The notes: generated by a model not told the origin, from the letters alone. Positions 31,798-39,396 are shown, counted from the stretch's first letter. The stretch: 39,396 nucleotides of DNA from Chloroflexota bacterium (GCA_003152995.1 PMBR01000072.1:13895-53290); one strand, 5' to 3'. Numbers and translations are program-made.

Positions 31798-33149
31798 GGT
31801 TTCCCCGTCTTCGCGTCGCCTGGGGGCTGAGGCGCTGGCTGAGGCCCGGGGTCGGGGTCAAGCGCTGGCTGTTGCTGGTCTTCGTGGGCGAGGCGGGGCT
31901 GGCCCTCGCAGGCGCTCTGTGGCTGCGCCAGGTCTACCGCGACTTCGAGGTCACCGGTCCCTTTCAGGCGGTCGTATCGACGGTCACTCTGCAGTTCCTG
32001 CCCTACTGGGCCCGGGCCGTGATCGTCGGTACTGCCGGCGTCGCCCTGTTCGCCTTCGGCGCGTGGCGAATGGTTCGTGTCCTGGTGACGCCGTTCGTCC
32101 CGGCCGAGGCCGATCAGCCCCTGGTGGATGTGATCTTCCAGAAGCGCTTCCTGGCCCGCGGCCCGAAGATCGTGGTTCTCGGCGGTGGGACCGGGCTGTC
32201 GACTCTGCTGCGCGGTCTGAAGGCATATAGCAGCAACATCACCGCCGTGGTCACCGTGGCGGACGATGGCGGTTCGTCCGGCCGGCTGCGCGAATCGCTT
32301 GGGATCCCGGCGGTCGGTGACATTCGCAACTGCATCGTCGCTCTTGCGGATGCCGAGCCGCTCATGGGCGAATTGCTCCAGTACCGCTTCCCCGGGGACG
32401 ACGCCGAGGCCCTCGGCGGCCACACCATCGGCAATCTGCTGCTGGCCGCGATGTCCTCGGTCCAGGGCGGCGACTTCGAAGAGGGCGTTCGGCAGATGAA
32501 CAGAGTCCTGGCCGTTCGCGGCCAGGTTGTTCCGGCAACTGCGAGCGCTGTCACCCTGCACGCCAGCCTGGTCGACGGCTCCGAAGTCGTAGGCCAGTCG
32601 ACGATTGCGAAGTCGACCGGCATCGACAAGGTCTGGCTCACGCCCGAGGGAGTGGTCGCGTGCGAGGATGCGCCGAGGGCGATCGGCGAGGCCGATCTGA
32701 TCGTCATCGGCCCCGGCAGCCTCTACACGAGCATCCTGCCGAGCTTGCTCGTGCCGGCGATCACCGACGCCATTCGAGCCTCGCGCGCAATTCGGGTTTT
32801 CGTGTGCAACGTTGCTACGCAGCCGGGCGAGTCGCAGGGCTACGACCTGGCCGACCACCTGTCCGCGGTCGAACGCCACACCAGCCCGGGGCTTCTCGAC
32901 GTGGTCCTGGCGAACAACCAGTTCGGGGCGAAAAGACCGGGCGCGTATGCCGCGGAGCCGGTCCGGTTGCGCTGGCCTCCTGCCTCCGCGTGGCCGATGG
33001 CGAACACGCCGCGCCTCGTGCTCGACGACGTCGTGAACTGGGAGAACTCGCACCACCACGATCCCGCCCGACTGGCGGCGTCGATCATGAAGATCTACGA
33101 ACGCGAGTCTTTCGGGCGCCGGCGATCGCGGCCCGTGCGGACGGCGTGA
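31794..33149 (+). CDS. yvcK: YvcK/CofD-like gluconeogenesis factor with N-terminal membrane helices
   Basis: A 451-residue protein of the YvcK family, which binds UDP-sugars and is needed for growth on gluconeogenic carbon and for correct cell-wall synthesis in Bacillus and mycobacteria. ATG 31794 overlaps the rapZ stop (ATGA). Residues about 24-45 and 75-98 are hydrophobic and probably cross the membrane, placing the domain on the inner face; many family members lack these. The core begins KIVVLGGGTGLSTLLRGLK and has VADDGGSSGRLRESLG, GDIRNCIVALAD, GHTIGNLLLAAM and VIGPGSLYTSILPSLLVP. The order matches the family. It is the middle gene of rapZ-yvcK-whiA. Confidence 0.94.
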   Translation: MRFPRLRVAWGLRRWLRPGVGVKRWLLLVFVGEAGLALAGALWLRQVYRDFEVTGPFQAVVSTVTLQFLPYWARAVIVGTAGVALFAFGAWRMVRVLVTPFVPAEADQPLVDVIFQKRFLARGPKIVVLGGGTGLSTLLRGLKAYSSNITAVVTVADDGGSSGRLRESLGIPAVGDIRNCIVALADAEPLMGELLQYRFPGDDAEALGGHTIGNLLLAAMSSVQGGDFEEGVRQMNRVLAVRGQVVPATASAVTLHASLVDGSEVVGQSTIAKSTGIDKVWLTPEGVVACEDAPRAIGEADLIVIGPGSLYTSILPSLLVPAITDAIRASRAIRVFVCNVATQPGESQGYDLADHLSAVERHTSPGLLDVVLANNQFGAKRPGAYAAEPVRLRWPPASAWPMANTPRLVLDDVVNWENSHHHDPARLAASIMKIYERESFGRRRSRPVRTA

Positions 33150-33186
33150 CCGGACCGGCAGTCGTAGAGCATCGGGGGACCGCGGG

Positions 33187-34020
33187 TTGACCACCGCGGA
33201 GCGCGATCTGGCCGAAGCATTGCGGGCCGAGCTGGCGGCGATCGACCCGCCCCGGCGGTGCTGTCGTCGGTCCGAGAGCATCGGCCTGGTGGGCGCCTTC
33301 GAACCCCGGCGACGTCTCATAGCTCGGCTTCTGGTGCGCCTCCGGCGAGCCAGGGCCGAGGCCGATACTGCCGGCGGCGCCACCCACGACCCGGGCGCAC
33401 CCACCGACCCGTCGTTCGACTGGGCGGGCTCGGCCGAGCATTGCCGGGCCGCCTATCTTCGCGGCCTCTTCCTGGCCCACGGATCGCTGAGCCTGGCTTC
33501 GGGGCGGACCCACCTGGAGTTCGTCGTGGACGCCGAACAGGCACCGGTTCTGGCGAGCCGCCTCGGCGAGGTCGAACTCCCTGCTTCGTGGCGGCTGCGC
33601 CGTGGTCGCGGCGTGGTCACGTGGAAGAGTGCCGAGACCGTGGGCACGTACCTGCGAATGGTGGGTGGGGGAGCGGCCCTCCTCGAGCTCGAGGCACGCC
33701 AGGTGTCGCGTTCTGTGCGCGGCGACTTGAACCGCGTCATCAACGCCGAATCGGCCAATCTGCAACGGGCAGTCGCGACGGCTGCGCGCCAGCTGGAAGC
33801 GATCGACGCGGTCGAAGCAGACGGTCGGCTGGCCCGTCAGTCGAATCTGGTTCGGCTGGTCGCCGCCACGCGGCGCGAGGTACCCGAAGCCACTTTCACC
33901 GAGCTGGCGGAGCGTCTGGACCTTCACCGATCTGCCGTACAGCGCGCTCTGGATCGCATCCAATGGCTGGCGCTCCACGCGGACGAGGGAGTGGGGAAGC
34001 GGCGCCCGGCGCGCCGGTAG
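33187..34020 (+). CDS. whiA: WhiA-type DNA-binding protein
   Basis: A 277-residue member of the WhiA family, which in Streptomyces controls sporulation-linked division genes and in Bacillus affects cell division and chromosome segregation. TTG 33187 has a purine-rich GGGGGA ahead and keeps the conserved N-terminal helix. The middle is a degenerate LAGLIDADG homing-endonuclease fold: CRAAYLRGLFLAHGSLS, LEFVVDAEQAPVL and VVTWKSAETVGTYLRM. The C-terminal helix-turn-helix spans LVRLVAATRREVPEATF to LAERLDLHRSAVQRALDRI. A Cys-rich CCRRSESIG segment is near residue 24. It is shorter than the usual 310-330 residues. It completes the widely conserved rapZ-yvcK-whiA group, 37 bp after yvcK. Confidence 0.93.
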   Translation: MTTAERDLAEALRAELAAIDPPRRCCRRSESIGLVGAFEPRRRLIARLLVRLRRARAEADTAGGATHDPGAPTDPSFDWAGSAEHCRAAYLRGLFLAHGSLSLASGRTHLEFVVDAEQAPVLASRLGEVELPASWRLRRGRGVVTWKSAETVGTYLRMVGGGAALLELEARQVSRSVRGDLNRVINAESANLQRAVATAARQLEAIDAVEADGRLARQSNLVRLVAATRREVPEATFTELAERLDLHRSAVQRALDRIQWLALHADEGVGKRRPARR

Positions 34021-34061
34021 GCGGAGCGGCTCAGAGGTCCAGAGGGCGCCGGGCTCTGACG

Positions 34062-34067
34062 TATGAT
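34062..34067 (+). promoter_or_regulatory. -10 box TATGAT before the VanZ-like gene
   Basis: TATGAT lies 38 bases before the GTG at 34106. A leader of about 32 bases would include an AGGTGG ribosome site. It probably starts a new transcript after whiA. Confidence 0.42.
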
Positions 34068-34105
34068 CCAGATCCAGCGGGCGACCAAGCAGCTCAGGTG
34101 GCGCA

Positions 34106-34558
34106 GTGGGCTATCAGAGAACTACCGGGCCCGGCCGAGGCCGCCGCGTCTTGACCGCGTCGCCCTCCGCCGGCCGCCTCGCCCTGTTCTGGCTGCCTGT
34201 TCTCGTCTGGGCCGGCATCATCTTCGCTTTGTCGGCGACGCCGAACCTCCGGGTCTCCCAGGATGCAGACCTGGACTTCGTTGCGCGCAAGGCCGGCCAC
34301 ATCGCCGCCTTTGGCATTCTGGCCGTGTTGCTGTGGCGGGCCCTTGCCGCCTCAACCGTCAGGCGAGCAATCGTGTGGAGTTGGGTGCTGGCGGTGGCAT
34401 ACGCCGCTACGGACGAGTTCCATCAGGCCTTCACGGCGGGCCGACACCCGGCGGTCACAGACGTCGCGATCGACTCGCTGGGTGCGCTGATCGCGCTGCT
34501 GGTCGTGGCGTTGTGGCTGCGGAAGCGCTCGCGTGGCGATGCTATCGGGGCCGACTGA
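34106..34558 (+). CDS. VanZ-like membrane protein
   Basis: A 150-residue integral membrane protein of the VanZ-like family. The family is named after a teicoplanin-resistance gene, but most members have no known role, and nothing here suggests resistance. Four hydrophobic spans are seen: LALFWLPVLVWAGIIFALS, HIAAFGILAVLLWRAL, IVWSWVLAVAYAATDEF and LGALIALLVVALWL. Conserved family features include SATPN after helix 1, KAGHIAAFG, and DEFHQAFTAGR with TDVAIDSLGA. The first 18 residues are basic and may not be translated; a TTG at about 34153 (LTASPSAG) is an alternative. It lies between whiA and tpiA. Confidence 0.88.
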   Translation: MGYQRTTGPGRGRRVLTASPSAGRLALFWLPVLVWAGIIFALSATPNLRVSQDADLDFVARKAGHIAAFGILAVLLWRALAASTVRRAIVWSWVLAVAYAATDEFHQAFTAGRHPAVTDVAIDSLGALIALLVVALWLRKRSRGDAIGAD

Positions 34559-34641
34559 CACTCCGGCGGGGCCCGACCGTCGCCGACCGAAGGGCCGACT
34601 GTCCCTCCGGCGGGCCGCTCCACTCTGTCATCATTCCGGCT

Positions 34642-35442
34642 ATGAGACCCATAATCATTGCCGCCAACTGGAAGATGAACACCACCCCCGCGGACGCTGG
34701 AGAGCTGGCCGCGACAATCGCCGCCCGGACCGAGGAGCCGGCGGTCATCCGAGTCATCTGCCCGCCATATGTATGCCTGGCCGCCGTTAGGGACGCGCTG
34801 GCCGGCAAGGACGTCGCCGTCGGCGCCCAGAACGTGCATCACGAGCAGGGTGGCGCTTACACCGGCGAGATCTCCGCGTCGATGCTGGCCGGACTGGCCA
34901 CGTGGGTCATCCTCGGCCATTCGGAGCGACGCCGCGACGAATTCGAGAGCGACGAGCTGATCGGCAAGAAGCTGGCCCGCGCCATCAGCGCCGGTCTGCG
35001 CCCCATCCTGTGCGTCGGCGAGGTCCTGGCCGAGCGCGAGGCCGGCCGGGCCGTGGAAGTCGTTGCCACGCAGCTACGTGGCGCCCTGGCGGGCAAGGAC
35101 GTCGAGGCGCTTCTCGCCGCGGGTTTCGTCATCGCCTATGAGCCGGTCTGGGCGATCGGCACCGGCCGCACCGCCTCCAGCGCGGATGCCGCCGCGATGG
35201 CCGAAGCGATCCGCTCGACGCTCGCCGCCGACCTCGGTTGGGGTCACGCTGCGGAAGACGTGCCGGTCCTGTACGGCGGCAGCGTCACCAGCGCGAATAT
35301 CGGCGAGTTCCTGGCCGAGCACTCGATCGACGGCGGCCTTGTCGGCGGCGCGTCGCTCAAGCCCGACGAGATGGCCGGCATGGTCGCTCGCGCCGCCGTG
35401 ACCGCCAGGGCTCGCGCCGCCGCCGAAGGCAAGCCGGCATGA
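34642..35442 (+). CDS. tpiA: Triose-phosphate isomerase
   Basis: A 266-residue TIM-barrel enzyme that interconverts dihydroxyacetone phosphate and glyceraldehyde 3-phosphate in glycolysis and gluconeogenesis. The frame is open far upstream, but ATG 34642 gives the conserved start MRPIIIAANWKMN. Catalytic residues are Asn9 and Lys11, His93 in LGHSERR and Glu167 in AYEPVWAIGTG. Phosphate loops are VLYGGSVTS and GLVGGASL. Length and motifs are standard. The stop overlaps the gpmI ATG (ATGA), so the two glycolytic enzymes are co-translated. A CATCAT hexamer seven bases before the ATG may be a weak leaderless -10 box. Confidence 0.97.
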   Translation: MRPIIIAANWKMNTTPADAGELAATIAARTEEPAVIRVICPPYVCLAAVRDALAGKDVAVGAQNVHHEQGGAYTGEISASMLAGLATWVILGHSERRRDEFESDELIGKKLARAISAGLRPILCVGEVLAEREAGRAVEVVATQLRGALAGKDVEALLAAGFVIAYEPVWAIGTGRTASSADAAAMAEAIRSTLAADLGWGHAAEDVPVLYGGSVTSANIGEFLAEHSIDGGLVGGASLKPDEMAGMVARAAVTARARAAAEGKPA

Positions 35443-37037
35443 CGGCCGCAAGCGCCGGCGCTCGGCGCCCCCGGCCAATCGTGCTGGTCGTGCTCGACGG
35501 CTTCGGCATCGGGCACCAGCCCGCCATCGACGCCATCGCCCAGGCCCACATGCCCAACTGGATCGAATTCCTGGAGCGCTGGCCGCATTGCTCCGTCGAG
35601 GCTTCGGAGGAGTTCGTCGGTCTGCCCGAGGGCCAGATGGGCAACTCTGAGGTCGGCCACCTCAACCTGGGTACCGGCCAGCCTGTCCTGCAAGACTTGC
35701 CGAGGATCGACAAGTCGATCTCCACCGGTAACTTCTTCAGCCGGCCCGTCCTGCTCGAGCTGTGCGCCAGGGCGAAGGAGGCCGACCACACACTCCACCT
35801 GATCAGCCTTGTCGGTCCCGGAGGCGTTCACGCCAACGACCGCCATCTGGTCGCCGTGGCGGAGCTGGCCGCCCGCCAGGGCGTGAAGCGCGTCCGCGTC
35901 CACGGGCTCCTGGACGGCCGCGACACGCCGCCGCGATCCGCCATCGAGTTCGTGCCGGATCTGGAGACGCGCCTCAGAGCCGTCCACCCGGACGCGAAGA
36001 TCGCCACGATCGGCGGCCGCTATTACGCCATGGATCGCGACAAGCGCTGGGAGCGCACCAAGAAGGGCTACGACGCCATCGTCCACGGCGTCGCCGACTT
36101 CCACGCTCCCTCTGCCGTGGCGGCCGTGGAGGCCGGCTACGCGCGAGGCGAGAACGACGAGTTCATCATTCCCACGGTGATTGACGGCGTCGACCACGGA
36201 GCCATCGCCGACGGCGACGCCGTGCTGCACTGCAACTTCCGGGCCGATCGAGCTCGCCAACTCTCCCACGCGCTCGCGGACGCCGACTTCACAGGCTTCG
36301 ACCGAAATGCGGCCGGGCCGGCGCCCAAGGGCATCCTCTACGCCACGATGACCGCCTATGAGGCCGACCTCCCGGTTCAGGTCGTTTTCGGCCCGGAGGT
36401 CGTCCCCTCGCTCGCCGAGGCTGTATCCAAAGCCGGCTGGACCCAGTTCCACGTCGCCGAGACGGAGAAGTACGCCCATGTGACCTACTTCTTCAACGGC
36501 GGCCGCGAGGAGCCGTGGCCGGGCGAGGATCGCAAGCTCGTGCCGAGCATCAAGACGGTCGCGACCTACGATCTGCAGCCGACCATGGCCGCCGAAGGCG
36601 TGTGCGACGCTCTGGTGGATGCCATCTCCGGCGGCAAGTACGACCTGATCGTGGCCAACTTCGCCAACCCGGACATGGTCGGCCACACCGGCGTCTGGGA
36701 AGCCACGATCAAGGCCTGCGAGACCGTGGACACGTGCCTGGGTCGAGTCGCCGACGCGATTCTGGCCGTCGATGCGGCGGATCCCGCCGGCCCCGGCGCA
36801 GTCGTGTTCATCACAGCGGACCACGGCAACGCCGACGAGATGAAGGACGAGGCCGGCAACCCGGTCACCAAGCACTCCCTCAACCCCGTCCCGTTCCTGG
36901 GGATCGGTCGGTACATGGAAACCAAGCGGCTCAAGGACGGGCGGCTTGCGGACGTGACGCCGACGCTCCTCGAGATCGGCGGTCTCGCCCCCTGGCCGGA
37001 GGTCACCGGCCACTCCCTCCTCGCCCCGAAGGACTGA
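35439..37037 (+). CDS. gpmI: 2,3-bisphosphoglycerate-independent phosphoglycerate mutase
   Basis: A 532-residue Mn2+-dependent enzyme of the alkaline phosphatase superfamily that interconverts 3- and 2-phosphoglycerate. The frame extends upstream, but ATG 35439 overlaps the tpiA stop and starts just before the first motif. The metal Asp is in VVLDGFGIG (D20). The phosphoserine nucleophile is Ser70 in QMGNSEVGHLNLG. The transferase domain continues with DGRDTPP, GRYYAMDRDKRWER and NFRADRARQL. The C-terminal metal sites are NFANPDMVGHTG and TADHGNADEM, followed by TKHSLNPVPF. Domain order and length agree with the family. A terminator-like hairpin follows 22 bp after the stop. Confidence 0.97.
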   Translation: MTAASAGARRPRPIVLVVLDGFGIGHQPAIDAIAQAHMPNWIEFLERWPHCSVEASEEFVGLPEGQMGNSEVGHLNLGTGQPVLQDLPRIDKSISTGNFFSRPVLLELCARAKEADHTLHLISLVGPGGVHANDRHLVAVAELAARQGVKRVRVHGLLDGRDTPPRSAIEFVPDLETRLRAVHPDAKIATIGGRYYAMDRDKRWERTKKGYDAIVHGVADFHAPSAVAAVEAGYARGENDEFIIPTVIDGVDHGAIADGDAVLHCNFRADRARQLSHALADADFTGFDRNAAGPAPKGILYATMTAYEADLPVQVVFGPEVVPSLAEAVSKAGWTQFHVAETEKYAHVTYFFNGGREEPWPGEDRKLVPSIKTVATYDLQPTMAAEGVCDALVDAISGGKYDLIVANFANPDMVGHTGVWEATIKACETVDTCLGRVADAILAVDAADPAGPGAVVFITADHGNADEMKDEAGNPVTKHSLNPVPFLGIGRYMETKRLKDGRLADVTPTLLEIGGLAPWPEVTGHSLLAPKD

Positions 37038-37059
37038 ATCGAGCTTTCTTCACGCGGCG

Positions 37060-37090
37060 CGGCCTTCCGGACTACTCGGCTGGAAGGCCG
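37060..37090 (+). terminator. Terminator-like hairpin after gpmI
   Basis: CGGCCTTCC (37060-37068) pairs perfectly with GGAAGGCCG (37082-37090). Two further inner pairs (one G-T) leave a nine-base loop. A pyrimidine-rich TCCTCGT follows in place of a true T-run. It would end the tpiA-gpmI transcript before secG. Confidence 0.6.
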
Positions 37091-37099
37091 TCCTCGTGC

Positions 37100-37105
37100 T
37101 AACAT
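37100..37105 (+). promoter_or_regulatory. -10 box TAACAT before secG
   Basis: TAACAT directly follows the terminator-like hairpin. A start near 37112 leaves about 40 bases of leader with AGAGG at 37136-37140 before the secG start. Confidence 0.4.
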
Positions 37106-37152
37106 GCGCCGGTCCGCTCTCGGGCGAAGTCAGATAGAGGTTGCAGCGCACA

Positions 37153-37371
37153 GTGAATCCACCGCTGGCCATAGGCCAAGACCTGGTAGGCATCTTCCTG
37201 ATGCTCGCCATCCTGTTCCAGGCGCGCGGCTCCGGGCTGTCCGCCACCTTCGGTGGCGACTCTTCCGTGTACCGCAGCCGGCGCGGGGTCGAGCGGCGCC
37301 TGTGGCAGTTCACGATCCTGCTGGCGGTCCTGTTCTGCGTCTTCTCCGAGGCGAGCTTCGTCCTTCGCTGA
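37153..37371 (+). CDS. secG: Preprotein translocase subunit SecG
   Basis: A 72-residue membrane protein that assists SecYE in protein export. Two hydrophobic helices are visible: LAIGQDLVGIFLMLAILFQA and WQFTILLAVLFCVFSEAS. They are joined by the conserved loop RGSGLSATFGGDSSVYRSRRG, where most SecG proteins have GGLGxxFGG followed by a basic stretch. I chose GTG 37153, 12 bases after AGAGG. A TTG at 37141 opens the frame but touches the ribosome site, which makes it unlikely. secD and secF lie 12 kb upstream in the same window. The gene sits between gpmI and a peptide-type binding protein, and gpmI/tpiA next to secG is a common bacterial arrangement. Confidence 0.92.
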   Translation: MNPPLAIGQDLVGIFLMLAILFQARGSGLSATFGGDSSVYRSRRGVERRLWQFTILLAVLFCVFSEASFVLR

Positions 37372-37413
37372 TCTGGCCCAGCTCGTGGGCAGGCGGAGGA
37401 CGGTCCCGACCCC

Positions 37414-39237
37414 ATGAAACGTCGCGACAGGCTTGCCGTTGTCGCCCTCGCTTTGATGCTGGCGGCCATCGGTGCGGCGATGTACGCCACCGATGCCTCG
37501 CGGTCGCCGGATCCCACACCCATCTACGTCACGCCACCCCCGGGCTTGACATATCGTGAGGGTCTGGTCGGCCATCCGAGTTCGATCAACCCTTTGACGG
37601 CGCGCACGCAACTCGACCGCGATCTGGTGGCGTTGCTCTTCCGGGGTCTCCTGCGCGCCGGTCCGAACGGGACTCTGCTGCCCGATCTGGCTCGATCCTG
37701 GGCAGTGTCGGCCGACGGCCTTACCTATACCTTCAATCTGCGCAACGACGCCCAATGGGAGGACGGCCAGCCTGTCACGGCCGCCGACGTCGTGTTCACC
37801 GTCGGCCTGGCGCAGGACCCGGACTACGACGGTCCACTCGGGGCTTCGTGGCAGGGGATCACCGCCACGGCTGTCGGCTCCAACGTGGTGCGATTCACGC
37901 TCACGACTCGTCTCGGCGGCTTCCTGCGGCAGGCGTCGCTGCCGATCCTGCCCCAACACGTGCTCACGGGCATTGCCGTCACGGATCTGGCGGACTCCGA
38001 CTTCAGCGCTCAGCCGATGGGGGACGGGCCATATCGAATCGTCGAGATAGACGACACTCACGTACTGCTTGCGCGGGCATCCGCGGCGGCGCCGGTGAGC
38101 GGCACGGATGCCACGGCCGATCCCTTCGCGTCTGTGTCCGATACCGCGGCAGCCGATACCGCGGCAGCCACCGCGGCAGCCTCCACGGCGGCAGCGGCGG
38201 CAGCGGCGGCAGCCTCCACGGCGGCGGCGGCCTCCACAGCGGCAGCGGCCGAGACCGAGACGGCCACCACGGCGCCGCAGGGCAACATCGAGAGCATCGA
38301 CCTGGAATTCTTCGACGAACCGGCATCGGCAATCGCGAGCTTCCGGGCCGGCCACCTGGACACGCTGGGCGGCCTCGCGCCCGACTCGATCGAGGCGGCG
38401 GCGTCCCGTGCCGGAGCCGGCGTCATGACGTACCCGCTGGCAAGCCTCTACTCGGTCGTGCTCAATCAGCGGGCCTCTCATCCGGAGTTCGCGAATCTGA
38501 ACGTCAGGAAGGGGTTGCTGGCGGGAATCGATCGGGCGACGATCCTGAGGACGACGCTGCTCGGCCGTGGGACGGTCGCGGACGTGCCGCTCCCCAGCTG
38601 GTCGGCGTCATACGATCCGGCAGCGATCTCCGTCACCTCGTACAGCGTGTCCGATGCGGCAGCTGATCTCGGCGCCGCTGGCTGGGCACACGGCCAGGCC
38701 GGTTGGTCGTTGCCGAAGGCGACGACCAGCTACGCGATCAGGCTGCTCAGCCTGAACGAGGCGACGAACGCCGTGGCATACCGGATCGCCGGTCAGATTG
38801 CCGCGGATTGGCGCGCCCTAGGTCTCCAGGTCAATCTCCAGGCGTTCGGCGCGGCCGACTTCACGCAGCATCTGTCCGGCGGCGACTTCGACGCGGCCGT
38901 TGTCGACTACCAGCTCGGGCTCGACCCGGACGTCAGTCCGCTCCTCCTCTCGTCACAGGCGGCGCCGAACGGTTCGAACCTGTCGGGTGTGGCGGACTCA
39001 TCTCTCGACGGGCTTCTCACGGCCGCTCGGACCACCTCCGACCCGAACGCCCGTCAGACCGCCATTTCGGCCGTGGAGAAGTATGTTTCGACCAACGTCC
39101 TGATGCTGCCGATATCCTTCGCCGACTACGAATTCGTCGTCGCAAGTCGCGTCCACGGGATCGCCACCACCGACATGGCCGATCCCTCGGATCGCTACTG
39201 GGATGTGCTAGACTGGCGCCTCGCCAGCGACGGGTAG
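37414..39237 (+). CDS. ABC transporter substrate-binding protein, family 5 (peptide type), with Ala-rich insertion
   Basis: A 607-residue exported binding protein of the oligopeptide/nickel type (SBP family 5). ATG 37414 follows GGAGG (37395-37399) at a long spacing of 14 bases. The N-terminal helix RLAVVALALMLAAIGAAMYA lacks a lipobox Cys, so it is probably an uncleaved anchor or an ordinary signal. Family motifs are the NPL-containing start (SSINPLTARTQLDRDLVALLFRGL in part), LLPDLARSWAVSADGLTYTF and DGQPVTAADVVFT, then MGDGPYRIVE and NLNVRKGLLAGIDR. Residues about 230-288 are an Ala/Thr/Ser-rich insertion where the family normally has the NPxYW loop. No permease genes are nearby, so it is an orphan here. 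The substrate is unknown. Confidence 0.9.
   Translation: MKRRDRLAVVALALMLAAIGAAMYATDASRSPDPTPIYVTPPPGLTYREGLVGHPSSINPLTARTQLDRDLVALLFRGLLRAGPNGTLLPDLARSWAVSADGLTYTFNLRNDAQWEDGQPVTAADVVFTVGLAQDPDYDGPLGASWQGITATAVGSNVVRFTLTTRLGGFLRQASLPILPQHVLTGIAVTDLADSDFSAQPMGDGPYRIVEIDDTHVLLARASAAAPVSGTDATADPFASVSDTAAADTAAATAAASTAAAAAAAAASTAAAASTAAAAETETATTAPQGNIESIDLEFFDEPASAIASFRAGHLDTLGGLAPDSIEAAASRAGAGVMTYPLASLYSVVLNQRASHPEFANLNVRKGLLAGIDRATILRTTLLGRGTVADVPLPSWSASYDPAAISVTSYSVSDAAADLGAAGWAHGQAGWSLPKATTSYAIRLLSLNEATNAVAYRIAGQIAADWRALGLQVNLQAFGAADFTQHLSGGDFDAAVVDYQLGLDPDVSPLLLSSQAAPNGSNLSGVADSSLDGLLTAARTTSDPNARQTAISAVEKYVSTNVLMLPISFADYEFVVASRVHGIATTDMADPSDRYWDVLDWRLASDG
38140..38279 (+). repeat. GCGGCAGC-type low-complexity array coding Ala/Ser/Thr
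   Basis: Overlapping short units of GCGGCAGC and CCTCCACGGCGGC encode the Ala-rich part of the insertion in the family-5 binding protein. The frame stays open. It looks like recent repeat growth. Confidence 0.85.
39209..39214 (+). promoter_or_regulatory. Possible -10 box TAGACT for the tRNA genes
   Basis: TAGACT lies inside the end of the binding-protein gene, 39 bases before the tRNA 5' end. It matches the hexamer before rapZ. No -35 element is clear. Confidence 0.3.
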
Positions 39238-39253
39238 CCCCGCTGCTGTATGC

Positions 39254-39339
39254 GCCGAGGTGGCGGAATGGCAGACGCGCCGGCTTCAGGAGCCGGTGCC
39301 CGCAAGGGTGTAGGGGTTCAAATCCCCTCCTCGGCACCA
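39254..39339 (+). tRNA. tRNA-Leu(CAG)
   Basis: A complete class II tRNA that reads CUG codons. The acceptor arm pairs GCCGAGG (39254-39260) with CCTCGGC (39329-39335), discriminator A39336 and an encoded CCA at 39337-39339. The anticodon stem CCGGC/GCCGG encloses loop TTCAGGA with anticodon CAG at 39287-39289. A long variable arm (TGCCCGCAAGGGTG) and a T arm AGGGG-TTCAAAT-CCCCT (39312-39328) complete the fold. It follows the binding-protein gene by 16 bp. Confidence 0.97.
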
Positions 39340-39380
39340 GGAACGTTCGGGCGGCGCGGAGTCGTCGCAGCAGTGCTCGT

Positions 39381-39396
39381 GCCCAGGTGGCGGAAT
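39381..39396 (+). tRNA. Second tRNA, 5' end only, probably Leu
   Basis: GCCCAGGTGGCGGAAT at the window edge has an acceptor strand followed by TGGCGGAAT, identical at those positions to the complete tRNA-Leu 41 bp upstream. The anticodon lies outside the window, so the isoacceptor is unknown; Leu is most likely and Ser is possible. Confidence 0.7.

Noticed and set aside
31752-33404. Minus-strand open frame (550 codons) opposite yvcK
   Set aside because: It is a shadow of yvcK and whiA with no recognisable motif.
33187-34020. Homing endonuclease or mobile intron
   Set aside because: The LAGLIDADG-like fold is part of WhiA, which has lost nuclease motifs and carries a C-terminal helix-turn-helix. 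It also sits in the conserved rapZ-yvcK-whiA group.
34106-34558. Glycopeptide resistance determinant (VanZ)
   Set aside because: Only the general VanZ-like membrane domain is present. No vanH, vanA, vanX, vanR or vanS genes are near, and the family is widespread without a resistance role.
35244-37013. Long minus-strand open frame (589 codons) opposite gpmI
   Set aside because: It lies exactly antisense to a fully motif-supported gene. Open antisense frames are expected at this GC content, and its translation is Gly/Val/Arg/Asp-biased with no domain.

Overview
This is a GC-rich bacterial chromosome segment. Its features point to Chloroflexota, possibly the Limnocylindria side of the phylum, though this is inferred from style and not from a marker gene. 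The clues are lipoproteins with Thr/Pro/Ser linkers, a rapZ-yvcK-whiA cluster, many GTG/TTG starts, and TAnnnT boxes placed so close to start codons that leaderless transcription looks common. No phage, insertion sequence, CRISPR array or plasmid gene was seen.

Layout. Positions 1-4.6 kb hold the 3' end of uvrA, an orphan sugar-type ABC binding lipoprotein, two small proteins of unknown role with overlapping ends, and a protein made of two RDD membrane domains. An 80-bp-period repeat and a convergent compact UvrD-type helicase follow (4.6-6.5 kb). From 6.8 to 11.8 kb runs a block of four secreted lipoproteins: three tandem paralogues, each with seven kelch-like blades, and a Cys-containing two-part lipoprotein. 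A PstS-like binding lipoprotein lies opposite. From 13.2 to 18.3 kb come a MazG-like pyrophosphohydrolase, a large polytopic membrane protein, an aldo/keto reductase and an IMP dehydrogenase without CBS domains. From 18.4 to 21.6 kb an ECF sigma factor overlaps the gene of a large single-pass membrane protein, whose outer part has a duplicated propeller-like region and a PepSY-like end. An ECF-type promoter sits in front of the sigma gene.

From 21.8 kb onward the content is mostly housekeeping: uvrC; secD-secF; recJ overlapping a membrane-anchored PD40 propeller gene; pyrF; rapZ-yvcK-whiA; vanZ-like; tpiA-gpmI; secG; an orphan peptide-type ABC binding protein; a complete tRNA-Leu(CAG); and the first 16 bases of a second Leu-type tRNA at the window edge.

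The genes touch excision repair (uvrA, uvrC, a UvrD-like helicase, recJ), protein export (secD, secF, secG), nucleotide synthesis (guaB, pyrF), lower glycolysis (tpiA, gpmI) and envelope growth control (rapZ, yvcK, whiA). The accessory content is mainly extracytoplasmic: at least five likely lipoproteins, further anchored propellers, and low-complexity insertions in several exported or membrane proteins. The most interesting candidate system is the sigma factor with its membrane propeller partner. The triplicated kelch lipoproteins are second.
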